This document shows, in pieces, positions 33,470 to 41,856 of a DNA stretch of 52,923 bases. Origin of the DNA: Thalassovita sp. (GTDB taxonomy: Bacteria; Pseudomonadota; Alphaproteobacteria; Rhodobacterales; Rhodobacteraceae); assembly GCA_017792425.1 (NCBI GenBank), contig CP051233.1, forward strand, positions 846,583 through 899,505, in the 5' to 3' direction. A model generated the notes under the pieces. It ran no database searches, was not told where the DNA came from, and saw only the letters and a program-made list of their open reading frames with translations. The position numbers were made by a program, and so were the translations under genes. Each line of letters starts with the position of its first letter. Position 1 is the first letter of the stretch.

Positions 33470-34993
33470 TCAGAGTTGCTTGCGGCCGATGCGCGGGGGG
33501 TCTTTCACCTGCGACCGGTGGGCGCGCACCCAGTCCAGCGTCTGTTCAAAGGGCATGGGGCGGGCGATGCCGAAGCCCTGTACATAGCCGCATCCGAGCT
33601 GCGCCAGAAGCGCGTGTTCGCCCGCCGTTTCCACGCCTTCGGCGAGGGTTTCCAGCCCCAGGCGTTCGGCCATCGACAGAATCGCCGTCACCATGCGCTG
33701 CTGTTCGGGATCGCGGTCGACCTTCATGACGAAGGACCGGTCGATCTTGATGCGGCGCACGGCGAAGCGGCGAATCGAGGAGATCGAGGCGTGGCCGGTG
33801 CCGAAATCGTCCAGGTCGATGCCGCAACCCAGCTCTGCCAGCGCGTTGATGTTGCGCGCGATCATGTCGTCCGGCGAGGCGGCGACCACGGTTTCCAGCA
33901 CCTCTATCGACAGGCGTTCGGGGGGCTGTTCGTGGCGGTCCAATTCCCAGCGGATGCGGTCGACCAGTTTGGGGTTGCGCAGTTCCTGTTCGGCAAAATT
34001 GACACCGACGGTCGGCACGGAAATCCCGGCGCGGTCCCAGTCGCACAGGGCCATCAGGGCGCGGGACAGCATGACCTCTCCCAGTCGTTCCAGCAGGCCG
34101 GCGTTTTCCAGCACGGGCAGGAAGTCGCCCGGTGGCACGATGCCGTGTTCGGGATGGACCCAGCGGGCCAACGCCTCGAACCCGGTGATCTGGCCGGTGT
34201 CGGTGGACACCTGCGGCTGATACCACGGGTGGACCTGGCCATTTTCCAGCGCGCCGGAAGCGCGATCCGCCAGGTTGGTGCGGGACAGGCGCGGGGCCTT
34301 CATGCCTGCGGACCAGGCGCGGATGGCCGAGGGCGCGTTGGCGCGGGCGTCATCCAGCGCGACCAGGGTGTTTTGCAACATCCGGGCCCCGTTGCGATGG
34401 GTGTTCTGCTGGCTGAGGCTGAAGCCGATCGAGCAGGAGATGAACACGCTGGTTGCGCCCATCGAAATCGGTTCCTCTATCCCCGCTTGCAGGCGGCGGG
34501 ACAGTTGGATCGCGCTTTCAAGGTCCAGCAGCCGGACGGGGGCCAGCACGATGGCGATCAGGTTTTCCTCTGGGCGCAGGACCAGATCGCCCTGCCGCAG
34601 CGTCGCGCCCACGCGGTCCGACACCCGTTCGATCACGCGTTCCGTGGCCTCCTTGCCGTAGCGGTCCAGCAATTCATCATGGTCGTCCAGCGTGATCAGG
34701 AAGCAGCCGAACACCTTCTGCTGCTGGTGCGCGTCGTGCAGCCGGGTTTCGAGGATCACCTCCAGCGGCGGCAGCTCTTCCGGTGTCCTCCGGCGCGACA
34801 GCCGCCCGAACCCGCCCGCCAGCGCGTAAAGCACCGGAAAGCCAAGCGAGACTGTCAGCAGGTATGCCTCTCCGCCGATCCAGAACGATCCCAGCACCGC
34901 GGCCGGCAGGAAGGCAAGGATATGCGGCCCGGTCAGGGCATGGTGAAGCTGCGTGCGCAGGTGGGCCATATCCGGCCAGCGGGAATGCGACAT
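33470..34993 (-). CDS. Membrane c-di-GMP phosphodiesterase-like protein (degenerate GGDEF + EAL)
   Basis: This 507-aa protein has two N-terminal membrane helices (about 22-65), a GGDEF-like domain in which the catalytic motif reads RPEEN instead of GGDEF, and a C-terminal EAL domain. The EAL residues look complete: GFEALARW, VGVNFAEQEL, IEVLET, DLDDFGTGHASIS, IKIDRSFV and LAEGVET. I infer an active phosphodiesterase with a regulatory GGDEF domain. It lies between ttcA and yidC, an unusual place for a signalling gene. Confidence 0.9.
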   Translation of the reverse strand: MSHSRWPDMAHLRTQLHHALTGPHILAFLPAAVLGSFWIGGEAYLLTVSLGFPVLYALAGGFGRLSRRRTPEELPPLEVILETRLHDAHQQQKVFGCFLITLDDHDELLDRYGKEATERVIERVSDRVGATLRQGDLVLRPEENLIAIVLAPVRLLDLESAIQLSRRLQAGIEEPISMGATSVFISCSIGFSLSQQNTHRNGARMLQNTLVALDDARANAPSAIRAWSAGMKAPRLSRTNLADRASGALENGQVHPWYQPQVSTDTGQITGFEALARWVHPEHGIVPPGDFLPVLENAGLLERLGEVMLSRALMALCDWDRAGISVPTVGVNFAEQELRNPKLVDRIRWELDRHEQPPERLSIEVLETVVAASPDDMIARNINALAELGCGIDLDDFGTGHASISSIRRFAVRRIKIDRSFVMKVDRDPEQQRMVTAILSMAERLGLETLAEGVETAGEHALLAQLGCGYVQGFGIARPMPFEQTLDWVRAHRSQVKDPPRIGRKQL

Positions 34994-35050
34994 GGGACGC
35001 CTTTCTTTCCGAGTTGCCGGAAAGCTAGGCCCCTGAATCTCAATGCCGCC

Positions 35051-35926
35051 TTAACGCAGCTTCGGGATTTCAGTGTCGATTTGCTGAAAATTTTTCGGAC
35101 CTAGGTCCAGCCCGGCGAAGTCGAAAAGCTTGGGGTCCAGCATGTGCGAGGGGCGGATGTTCATCAGCGAACGGAACATCACCTGGCGGCGGCCGGGCGA
35201 ATTTTTTTCCCACTGATCAAGGATTTGCTTGACCTGCATCCGCTGCAATCCGTCCTGCGATCCGCACAGGTCGCAGGGGATGATCGGGTAGTTCATGAGG
35301 CGGGCGAACTTGTCGCAATCGGCCTCGGCCACATGGGCAAGGGGGCGGTAGACGAACAGGTCGCCTTCTTCGTTGACCAGCTTGGGCGGCATCGTCGCAA
35401 GACGCCCGCCGTGGAACAGATTCATGAAGAAGGTTTCCAGGATGTCGTCCCGGTGATGGCCCAGAACGACCGCGGAACAGCCCTCCTCGCGCGCGATTCG
35501 GTAGAGGTTGCCGCGGCGCAGGCGGGAACAGAGGGCGCAATAGGTGCGCCCCTGCGGAACCTTGTCCACCACGACGGAATAGGTGTCCTGGTATTCGATC
35601 CGGTGCGGCACGCCCATCTTTTCCAGGAATTCCGGCAGGACGGTGGACGGGAATCCGGGCTGGCCCTGATCCAGGTTGCAGGCCAGCAGGTCTACCGGCA
35701 GCAATCCGCGCCATTTCAGCTCGTGCAGGACGGCCAGCAGCGTGTAGCTGTCCTTGCCGCCAGACAGGCACACCAGCCAGCGGGCGCCGGGCTGGATCAT
35801 GCCGTATTGTTCGATCGCCTCGCGGGTGTGGCGGACGATCCTTTTGCGCAGCTTCTTGAAATCCGTAGAGGAAGGCGCGCCGTGAAACAGCGGATGGATG
35901 TCGTCAAGGTCGTCCAGCATGGTCAC
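35051..35926 (-). CDS. ttcA: tRNA 2-thiocytidine(32) synthetase
   Basis: This 291-aa protein has the PP-loop SGGKDS (55-60), the first CxxC at C130/C133 (CALC) and the second at C218/C221 (CDLC), which together hold the 4Fe-4S cluster of TtcA. It thiolates C32 of certain tRNAs. GHHRDDILETFF is the conserved adenylation segment. The gene overlaps yidD by 4 bp. Confidence 0.94.
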   Translation of the reverse strand: MTMLDDLDDIHPLFHGAPSSTDFKKLRKRIVRHTREAIEQYGMIQPGARWLVCLSGGKDSYTLLAVLHELKWRGLLPVDLLACNLDQGQPGFPSTVLPEFLEKMGVPHRIEYQDTYSVVVDKVPQGRTYCALCSRLRRGNLYRIAREEGCSAVVLGHHRDDILETFFMNLFHGGRLATMPPKLVNEEGDLFVYRPLAHVAEADCDKFARLMNYPIIPCDLCGSQDGLQRMQVKQILDQWEKNSPGRRQVMFRSLMNIRPSHMLDPKLFDFAGLDLGPKNFQQIDTEIPKLR

Positions 35927-36156
35927 TTCTTCTTTGGGTCGGGGACCGGGTCATAGCCGTCGCCCCCCAGTGGATGGCAGCGCCCGATGCGGCGGAGCGC
36001 CAGCCAGCCGCCGCGGACCGCTCCGTGCTTTTCCAGTGCTTCCAGCGCGTAGGCGCTGCAGGTGGGCTGGTAGCGGCAGTTGAAGCCGACCCACGGGCTG
36101 AATAGCAGCCGGTAGGCGCGCACGGGCAGGGCGGCGATATGGGCCAGCGGGGTCAT
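35923..36156 (-). CDS. yidD: Membrane protein insertion efficiency factor YidD
   Basis: This 77-aa protein has the YidD core YRLLFSPWVGFNCRYQPTCSAYALEALEKHG and GRCHPLGGDGYDPVP with three conserved cysteines. It assists YidC. It overlaps rnpA (upstream) and ttcA (downstream) by 4 bp each. Confidence 0.95.
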   Translation of the reverse strand: MTPLAHIAALPVRAYRLLFSPWVGFNCRYQPTCSAYALEALEKHGAVRGGWLALRRIGRCHPLGGDGYDPVPDPKKK

Positions 36157-36569
36157 TGGTGATCCTGGTGCAGCTTCTTCAGCGCATAGATAAGGTCTGA
36201 CTGCAGATCGGTGAAGGGGCGGGCGGCGGTTACCTCGGCGCGGCCGATCAGCACATAGTCCCAGCCGTCGCGCCCATGCAGGGGCAGGATCAGGCGGGCG
36301 ACTTCGCGCAGGCGGCGCTTGGCGCGGTTGCGGGCGACGGCATTGCCGACCTTCTTGGAACAGGTAAAGCCCACGCGAATGCCTCGCGCGGGCTCTTCAG
36401 GGGCACGTTTTCGTGCCTGAACCATCATGCCCTTGGTTCCCTGCCGGCGCGCCTTGGCGGCCTTCAGGAAATCCGAGCGGTTTTTGAGAACCCCGAGACA
36501 AACGGAAACCGCCGGGGGGATCTTCCCCGGGCTGGCAGCGCCATCCACGGGAACCTCCGGCGGTGTCAT
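36153..36569 (-). CDS. rnpA: Ribonuclease P protein component
   Basis: The ATG at 36569 (MTPPEVPVDGAASPGKIPPAV), 20 bp after the rpmH stop, is the likely start and gives 138 aa; the longer frame runs through rpmH. The RNR signature is VARNRAKRRLREVARLI, and FTCSKKVGNAV precedes it. It assists RNase P RNA in tRNA 5' processing. The first 25 residues are a variable extension, and a start further in cannot be excluded. Confidence 0.93.
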   Translation of the reverse strand: MTPPEVPVDGAASPGKIPPAVSVCLGVLKNRSDFLKAAKARRQGTKGMMVQARKRAPEEPARGIRVGFTCSKKVGNAVARNRAKRRLREVARLILPLHGRDGWDYVLIGRAEVTAARPFTDLQSDLIYALKKLHQDHQ

Positions 36570-36589
36570 GTCCGTCCTGTCGTCCGAGC

Positions 36590-36724
36590 TTATGCGCTCA
36601 GCGACTTGCGGCCCCGTGCACGACGGGCGTTCAGGACCTTGCGGCCAGCTTTGGTAGCCATACGTGCGCGGAAGCCGTGGCGGCGCTTGCGAACCAGGTT
36701 CGAGGGCTGGTAGGTGCGTTTCAT
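36590..36724 (-). CDS. rpmH: 50S ribosomal protein L34
   Basis: A 44-aa frame from ATG at 36724 to TAA at 36590 reads MKRTYQPSNLVRKRRHGFRA and continues MATKAGRKVLNARRARGRKS, the L34 sequence. It leads the rpmH-rnpA-yidD-ttcA operon behind a good promoter. Confidence 0.97.
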   Translation of the reverse strand: MKRTYQPSNLVRKRRHGFRARMATKAGRKVLNARRARGRKSLSA

Positions 36725-36792
36725 CGCTCCGTCTCCAAATCATCTGTGGGCAGGCAAGCGGATTCGCCATACCCGTGGTATCCGAAGCCCGT

Positions 36793-36821
36793 CCTATAGG
36801 GGGGGCTTTCCGATAAGTCAA
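36793..36821 (-). promoter_or_regulatory. rpmH promoter
   Basis: Read on the minus strand: TTGACT (36821-36816), a 17-bp spacer, TATAGG (36798-36793). It is the best match to the bacterial consensus in the window and lies about 70 bp before rpmH. Confidence 0.75.
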
Positions 36822-36988
36822 ATCCCCCAAAGCAGTTTTGCAACAAAAATGCAGCGGTTTTTTCCGCGAATGTTTCAGGTGGCCGGGAAACACGGAAAAA
36901 CGCGGCGTCAGGCGGCGCTGGCGTTCAAGCTGGCGTGATCAGCCTATCATTGCGCGCGGACTGGACGCATCTTGGCGAGACAGATTGC

Positions 36989-37729
36989 ATGAGGATGGCC
37001 TTGGTACAGGAAAAGACGAAGCGTTCGGGATGGGGGCGGATGCTGCCCTTGCTGGTGATTCTGGCGGTGGCGCTGGCGGGGGGCTATCTGCTGCGCGATT
37101 ACCTGAGTTTTGACGCGCTGCGCGACAACCGGCTGGTGTTGCTGGCGTTCCGGGATGCGAACTATGGCCTGGCGGTGGCCGGGTTCATGGCGCTGTACGT
37201 GGCGATCGTGGCGTTTTCGCTGCCCGGTGCGACGGTGGCCACGCTGACCGGGGGCTTTCTGTTCGCGACCTTCCCCGGTGCGCTGATCAACGTGACGGCG
37301 GCCACCATCGGGGCCAGCGTGATCTTTCTGGCAGCCCGCTGGGGTCTGGGTGAACGGCTGGCCGCGAAGATGGAGCAGGGCCACGGCGCGGTGAAGAAGA
37401 TCAAGGACGGGATCGACGAAAACCAGTGGTCCATGCTGTTCCTGATCCGGCTGGTGCCGGCGGTGCCGTTCTTCGTGGCGAATCTTGTGCCGGCGCTGGT
37501 GGGGGTGCCGCTGCGACGGTTCGTGATTTCCACCTTTCTGGGGATCATTCCGGGGGGTGTTGTCTATACCTCGGTCGGGGCCGGGCTGGGCGAGGTGTTC
37601 GAGCGCGGCGAAACCCCGGACCTGGGAATCATATTCGAGCCGCAGATCCTGCTGCCCATCCTGGGCCTGTGCGCGCTGGCGGCGCTTCCAATCGTGATCA
37701 AGGGCCTGCGCGGCCGGAAAGGCACATGA
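36989..37729 (+). CDS. TVP38/TMEM64 (DedA-superfamily) membrane protein
   Basis: The ATG at 36989 (MRMALVQEKTKRSGWGRML) gives 246 aa; earlier in-frame starts lack a ribosome site. Six or so membrane segments are visible, with the family core FSLPGATVATLTGGFLFATFPGALINVTAATIGA and LIRLVPAVPFFVANLVPALVGVPLRRF. Related proteins act in lipid scrambling or envelope homeostasis; the role here is unknown. It overlaps the flavoprotein gene by 4 bp, a pairing seen widely and sometimes as fusions. Confidence 0.9.
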   Translation: MRMALVQEKTKRSGWGRMLPLLVILAVALAGGYLLRDYLSFDALRDNRLVLLAFRDANYGLAVAGFMALYVAIVAFSLPGATVATLTGGFLFATFPGALINVTAATIGASVIFLAARWGLGERLAAKMEQGHGAVKKIKDGIDENQWSMLFLIRLVPAVPFFVANLVPALVGVPLRRFVISTFLGIIPGGVVYTSVGAGLGEVFERGETPDLGIIFEPQILLPILGLCALAALPIVIKGLRGRKGT

Positions 37730-39141
37730 TGCGGGTGATCAAGACGGATTTGCTGGTGATCGGCGCGGGGTCTGGTGGCTTGTCCGTGGCGGCGGGGGCG
37801 TCCCAGATGGGCGCCGACGTGACCCTGCTGGAGGGCCACAAGATGGGCGGCGACTGCCTGAACTATGGCTGCGTGCCGTCCAAGGCGCTGCTGGCGGCGG
37901 GGCATGCGGCCCATGCGATGACGGTGGGGGCGGCGATGGGGATTCCCCCGGTCGCGCCGCAGGTGGACTATGCCGCGGCGAAGGATCACGTTGCGCAGGT
38001 GATTGCACAAATCGCCCCGGTGGACAGCCAGGAACGGTTCGAGGGGCTGGGCGTCCGGGTGATCCGCGAATTCGGCCGGTTCGTGGATGCGCGCACGGTC
38101 GAGGCCGGGGAATACCGCATCACCGCCCGCCGGATCGTGATCGCGACGGGATCGTCGCCATTGGTGCCGCCGATTCCGGGGCTGGCGGATGTGCCCTATC
38201 TGACCAACGAAACCCTGTTCGACCTGCGCGACAAGCCGGACCACCTGCTGATCATCGGCGGCGGCCCCATCGGGATGGAGATGGCGCAGGCGCATGTGCG
38301 GCTGGGCTGCAAGGTGACGGTGATCGAGGGCGCCAAGGCGCTGGGCAAGGACGACCCGGAACTGGCGGCCATCACGCTGGAGGCGCTGCGCGCAGAAGGC
38401 GTGGAGATCGTCGAGGGCGCGCTGGCGGAACGGGTCAGCACCGAGGGCGGCGTCACGGTTGAAACCTCCGAGGGGGCGTTCACGGGGTCACATCTGCTGG
38501 TAGCGGTGGGGCGCAAGCCGAATATCGAGCGGTTGGACCCGGAGGCGGCGGGGATCGTCCATACCCGCGCGGGCATTACCGTGGATGACCGGCTGCGGAC
38601 CTCTAACAAGAAGGTTTACGCGATTGGCGACGTGGCCGGGGGGCTGCAGTTCACCCATGTGGCGGGGTATCACGCCGGGCTGATCATCCGCGAGGCGCTA
38701 TTCGGCCTGCCCGCGAAGGTCAAGACCGCGCATATCCCTTGGGCCACCTATACCGACCCGGAACTGGCGCAGGTCGGTCTGACCGAGGCGCAGGCCCGCG
38801 AAGCCCACGGCGACAAGCTGGAGGTCGCGCGGTTCGAATACCTGCACAACGACCGCGCCATCGCCACCCGCCAGACCCGCGGGCTGATCAAGGTGATGGT
38901 GGTAAAGGGGCGTCCCGTCGGCGCGTCCATCGTGGGCCACCAGGCGGGCGAATTGATCGCCACCTGGTCGCTGGCCATCGCCAATGGCGTCAAAATGGCG
39001 GGCATTTCCGCCATGATTGCGCCCTATCCTACCATCGCGGAACTTAACAAGCGGGCTGCGGGTGCCTATTTCTCTCCGAAACTGTTTGATAATCTGACGG
39101 TTAAAAGGGTCGTGCGGCTGGTACAGCGCTGGCTGCCATGA
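37726..39141 (+). CDS. FAD-dependent pyridine nucleotide-disulfide oxidoreductase (MerA/Lpd-like)
   Basis: The ATG at 37726, overlapping the TVP38 gene (ATGA), gives 471 aa. Visible: FAD site VIGAGSGGLSVAAGA, redox disulfide C44/C49 in GGDCLNYGCVPSK, NAD(P) site IIGGGPIGMEMA and the second FAD motif VYAIGDVAGG. In the C-terminal dimer domain the usual HxxPTxxE motif reads APYPTIAE, so the acid-base histidine is replaced. This argues against a normal dihydrolipoamide dehydrogenase. MerA's extra C-terminal cysteines are also absent. Substrate unknown. Confidence 0.9.
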   Translation: MMRVIKTDLLVIGAGSGGLSVAAGASQMGADVTLLEGHKMGGDCLNYGCVPSKALLAAGHAAHAMTVGAAMGIPPVAPQVDYAAAKDHVAQVIAQIAPVDSQERFEGLGVRVIREFGRFVDARTVEAGEYRITARRIVIATGSSPLVPPIPGLADVPYLTNETLFDLRDKPDHLLIIGGGPIGMEMAQAHVRLGCKVTVIEGAKALGKDDPELAAITLEALRAEGVEIVEGALAERVSTEGGVTVETSEGAFTGSHLLVAVGRKPNIERLDPEAAGIVHTRAGITVDDRLRTSNKKVYAIGDVAGGLQFTHVAGYHAGLIIREALFGLPAKVKTAHIPWATYTDPELAQVGLTEAQAREAHGDKLEVARFEYLHNDRAIATRQTRGLIKVMVVKGRPVGASIVGHQAGELIATWSLAIANGVKMAGISAMIAPYPTIAELNKRAAGAYFSPKLFDNLTVKRVVRLVQRWLP

Positions 39142-39159
39142 CCTGAATACGGAGGGCAT

Positions 39160-40545
39160 ATGCTGAACTCGCTTTCAGGCCGGTTCCTGATCCTGACAGT
39201 CATCTTCGTGATGCTGGCAGAGGTGCTGATCTTCGTGCCCTCTATTGCGCGATTCCGAGAGGATTACCTGCTGTCGCGTCTGGAACGGGCGCAGATTGCG
39301 TCCTTGGCGCTGCTGGCGGACGACATGATCTCGTCCGACCTGGAAGAGGAATTGCTGCGCAACGCCGAGGTGTTCAACGTGGTGCTGCGCCGGGACGAGG
39401 CGCGGCAGTTGATGCTGTCTTCGCCCTTGCCGCAGCCGATCCATGCCACCTATGATCTGCGCGATGCCCCGGCCTTTGACCTGATCCGCGACGCGATGCT
39501 GCGGCTGGCCGACCCTGAGCCACGGGTGATCCGCGTGATCGGCAATCCCGTGCGCGAGGCCGGGTTGTTGATCGAGGTCACGATGGAAACCGCGCCGCTG
39601 CGGATGGCGATGATCGACTATGGCCTGCGCATCCTGCTGCTGTCGGCGGTGATTTCGGCCTTTACGGCGGTGCTGCTGTTCCTGGCGGTGCGGCTGTTCC
39701 TGGTGCGGCCGATCAAGGGGGTGGTGCGGGTGATGCAGAACTATGCCGCCAACCCGGAAGACGCCCGCCGGATCATTCAGCCACGGTCAACGCTGCGTGA
39801 ATTGCGCGAGGCCGAAGAGGCGCTGGCCACCATGCAGACCCAGTTGACCGGCGCGCTGAAGCAGAAGGAGCGTTTGGCGCAACTGGGCGGTGCGGTGGCC
39901 AAGGTCAGCCACGATCTGCGCAACATGCTGACCAGCGCGCAGCTGTTCACCGACCGGATCGAGATGTCAGAGGATCCCGGTGTCAAGCGTCTGGCGCCGA
40001 AGCTGGTGAACTCGATCACCCGCGCAGTGCACCTGTGCGAGGCGACGCTGGCCTTCGGCAAGGCCGAGGAACCCGCCCCCCGGCTGGGCCGTTTTTTCCT
40101 GGCCGATATCGTCAGCGACGTGGTGGACAGCGAACGCCTGTCGGTGGGGGATCACGATATCAGCTTTGCCGAGGACGTGCCCGCCACGATGCAGGTCCGC
40201 GCGGATTCCGAACAGCTGTACCGGGTGATCTTCAACCTGGTGCGCAACGCGCGTCAGGCCATCATGCAATCGGGCGACGGCGGTGAAATCTCGGTCCATG
40301 CGGAAGAAGACGACGCCCGCTGGCTGATCCGCATTTCGGATACCGGGCCGGGCCTGCCGAAAAAGGCGCGCGAGCACCTGTACACCCCGTTCCAGGGGGG
40401 CGCTACGAAGGGCGGCAGCGGGTTGGGTCTGGCGATCGCACAGGAGCTGATCCGCGGGCACGGCGGGGAGTTGCGACTGGTCCAGACCGGCCCCGACGGC
40501 ACGGCGTTTGAAATCTCGCTGCCCAAAGGTGGTGACGTCCAATAA
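39160..40545 (+). CDS. Membrane sensor histidine kinase
   Basis: This 461-aa kinase has a membrane helix at about 8-28, a periplasmic sensor (30-150), a second helix (157-180) and a HAMP-like linker. The H-box is KVSHDLRNML with H251. ATPase motifs follow: N-box NLVRNARQAI, G1 DTGPGL and G2 GSGLGLAIA. No response-regulator gene is next to it, so its partner is elsewhere. It lies 18 bp behind the flavoprotein gene and is probably co-transcribed. Confidence 0.92.
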   Translation: MLNSLSGRFLILTVIFVMLAEVLIFVPSIARFREDYLLSRLERAQIASLALLADDMISSDLEEELLRNAEVFNVVLRRDEARQLMLSSPLPQPIHATYDLRDAPAFDLIRDAMLRLADPEPRVIRVIGNPVREAGLLIEVTMETAPLRMAMIDYGLRILLLSAVISAFTAVLLFLAVRLFLVRPIKGVVRVMQNYAANPEDARRIIQPRSTLRELREAEEALATMQTQLTGALKQKERLAQLGGAVAKVSHDLRNMLTSAQLFTDRIEMSEDPGVKRLAPKLVNSITRAVHLCEATLAFGKAEEPAPRLGRFFLADIVSDVVDSERLSVGDHDISFAEDVPATMQVRADSEQLYRVIFNLVRNARQAIMQSGDGGEISVHAEEDDARWLIRISDTGPGLPKKAREHLYTPFQGGATKGGSGLGLAIAQELIRGHGGELRLVQTGPDGTAFEISLPKGGDVQ

Positions 40546-40600
40546 AACATGGGGTTTTCGGAGGTGGGAAAAAACTTCGGAAATTCCGGCGATTTTACCC

Positions 40601-40629
40601 TTGCATGTCCCGGCCACAGCGTCTAAATC
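40601..40629 (+). promoter_or_regulatory. Probable tRNA-Arg promoter
   Basis: TTGCAT (40601-40606), 17 bp, TAAATC (40624-40629), ending 10 bp before the tRNA 5' end. The position is right for a tRNA promoter. Confidence 0.6.
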
Positions 40630-40639
40630 CCGCCTCCAC

Positions 40640-40716
40640 GGACTGGTAGCTCAGTTGGATAGAGTACTTGACTACGAATCAAGGGGTCGGGGGTTCGAAT
40701 CCTCCCCAGTCCGCCA
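40640..40716 (+). tRNA. tRNA-Arg (anticodon ACG)
   Basis: The cloverleaf folds well: acceptor GGACTGG/CCAGTCC, D stem GCTC/GAGT, anticodon stem CTTGA/TCAAG with loop CTACGAA (anticodon ACG at 40674-40676), T stem GGGGG/CCTCC with loop TTCGAAT, discriminator G and encoded CCA. It reads CGN arginine codons after A34 deamination. The island is integrated at its 3' end, and the gene is kept intact. Confidence 0.97.
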
Positions 40717-40719
40717 CTT
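40703..40719 (+). repeat. attL: 17-bp direct repeat in the tRNA 3' end
   Basis: TCCCCAGTCCGCCACTT covers the last 14 tRNA bases, including the CCA, plus 3 bp. It matches 52600-52616 exactly; flanking bases differ on both sides. Confidence 0.92.
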
Positions 40720-40740
40720 CCCCCTAGTATCCAACTGAAA

Positions 40741-40768
40741 TTCAACGAAAATTAGTGACTTCGTTGAA
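40741..40768. repeat. Inverted repeat beside attL
   Basis: TTCAACGAA and its exact complement TTCGTTGAA are separated by 10 bp, 22 bp inside the left end. It could bind an accessory recombination protein or form a weak terminator for the tRNA transcript. No T-run follows. Confidence 0.55.
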
Positions 40769-40771
40769 GTC

Positions 40772-40795
40772 GTTCCCACACTTGTTCCCACATTT
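40772..40795 (+). repeat. Left tandem pair of 12-mers (candidate integrase arm sites)
   Basis: GTTCCCACACTT is followed directly by GTTCCCACATTT. The same two 12-mers, in reversed order but the same orientation, occur at the other end of the island (52449-52472). Confidence 0.75.
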
Positions 40796-40824
40796 GGCGA
40801 TTGTGACGATTGCGGTCATACGCC

Positions 40825-41856
40825 TCAATCTTCGTTGCTCGGTACGCCGGTAACAAGTTCTCGCATCCGGTCGCGGTCAATCTGACCATAGCTGCGCAAA
40901 GTGGTCAGCACATCGCTATGGCCAAGGTTTTGCGATGCGGCGACAAGTTCCGCTGGTGAGGTGGAGGTCTTGACGATGTGCCGGGCGAGCATGTGGCGAA
41001 AAGTGTGCGGACTGTAAGTGGGAAGGTTCGCGGCTGTGAAGGCCGTGTTGACGATCTGGCGCACCGGTTCCGTGGTTTTCCATGGGCCGCGCGTGAAGCC
41101 TTCGGCCTGGAATCCGGCGGATTGTGTGGCTCTCAGCGCCGTGGCCGGAAACAGCGGATCGTCGGGACCGTAGAGCGCCACCTCGTCGAGATAGGTGATC
41201 CACCGCGACATCGCCGCTTCGGCCTCGGGGAACCCTTTGACGAAAAACGTATCGATACGCTTGCCGAATTTGGTTGCCACCTCGCGCGGGTCTTGGTCAA
41301 CGGATTTTTCGTCCAGATCAATATGCTTGACCCGTAACGAGATCAGCGCGGCGACGCGAATGCCAGTCAGGCAAAGCAGGGCAAATACCGCCTTGTCGCG
41401 CATCTGGCGCGGTGTTCCATCAGGCATAAGCGCCAGGGCGCGCTGAGCCTGGTTGACGCTGGGCGCGGCCCTGTGCGGTGCAGCGCGGGCCTCGGCCTCG
41501 TCGCGGCGGGACAGGTTGAAGTACTCTGCATCAGATGCCCTGATCTTGCTGCGAAACCCCTCTTGTTGCGACAGCCAAAGCACGAACTCGCGCAGCGTGG
41601 CCATAATCGCGCGCATGGTGGATTTGCCAAGCGGCTTGCCCGTACCGGATTTTGCCTGTTCCAGATGGGCGCGGAACCCCATCGCCCATTCGATGTGGAA
41701 CTTCGCGAAATCCTTGCGCCCATTCCAGACATCAAAGCGTTCCAGCGCCGCGATCTCGCGGTCGAGTGTCTTCTCGGAAAGCTGACGCGCGTATTTGCGA
41801 TACTCCAGGAACCGCCGTTTGATCCGCTCGTTTTTCTCGTTGGGCCGCTTACTCAT
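40825..41856 (-). CDS. Tyrosine recombinase (phage-integrase family)
   Basis: The ATG at 41856 (MSKRPNEKNERIKRRFLEYR), behind a strong GGAGG site, gives 343 aa. A SAM-like N-terminal DNA-binding domain is followed by the catalytic domain with R167 (TGIRVAAL), a lysine at K196 or K200, H284 and R287 (SPHTFRHML), H313 (LGHSD) and nucleophile Y323 (RSYGQI), so it looks active. It is not of the P4 type. Its start overlaps the end of the HExxH-protein frame by 8 bp. It may move a smaller unit nested in the island or act with the excisionase-like gene. Confidence 0.9.
   Translation of the reverse strand: MSKRPNEKNERIKRRFLEYRKYARQLSEKTLDREIAALERFDVWNGRKDFAKFHIEWAMGFRAHLEQAKSGTGKPLGKSTMRAIMATLREFVLWLSQQEGFRSKIRASDAEYFNLSRRDEAEARAAPHRAAPSVNQAQRALALMPDGTPRQMRDKAVFALLCLTGIRVAALISLRVKHIDLDEKSVDQDPREVATKFGKRIDTFFVKGFPEAEAAMSRWITYLDEVALYGPDDPLFPATALRATQSAGFQAEGFTRGPWKTTEPVRQIVNTAFTAANLPTYSPHTFRHMLARHIVKTSTSPAELVAASQNLGHSDVLTTLRSYGQIDRDRMRELVTGVPSNED

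Noticed and set aside
33407..35104. 565-codon plus-strand open frame
   Set aside because: It is the antisense shadow of the EAL-protein gene, whose domain motifs are complete on the minus strand.
36852..36905. Imperfect inverted repeat (GTTTTTCCG-type arms) between rpmH and the TVP38 gene
   Set aside because: Arms contain several mismatches and gaps; I cannot separate it from chance in a T/C-rich stretch.
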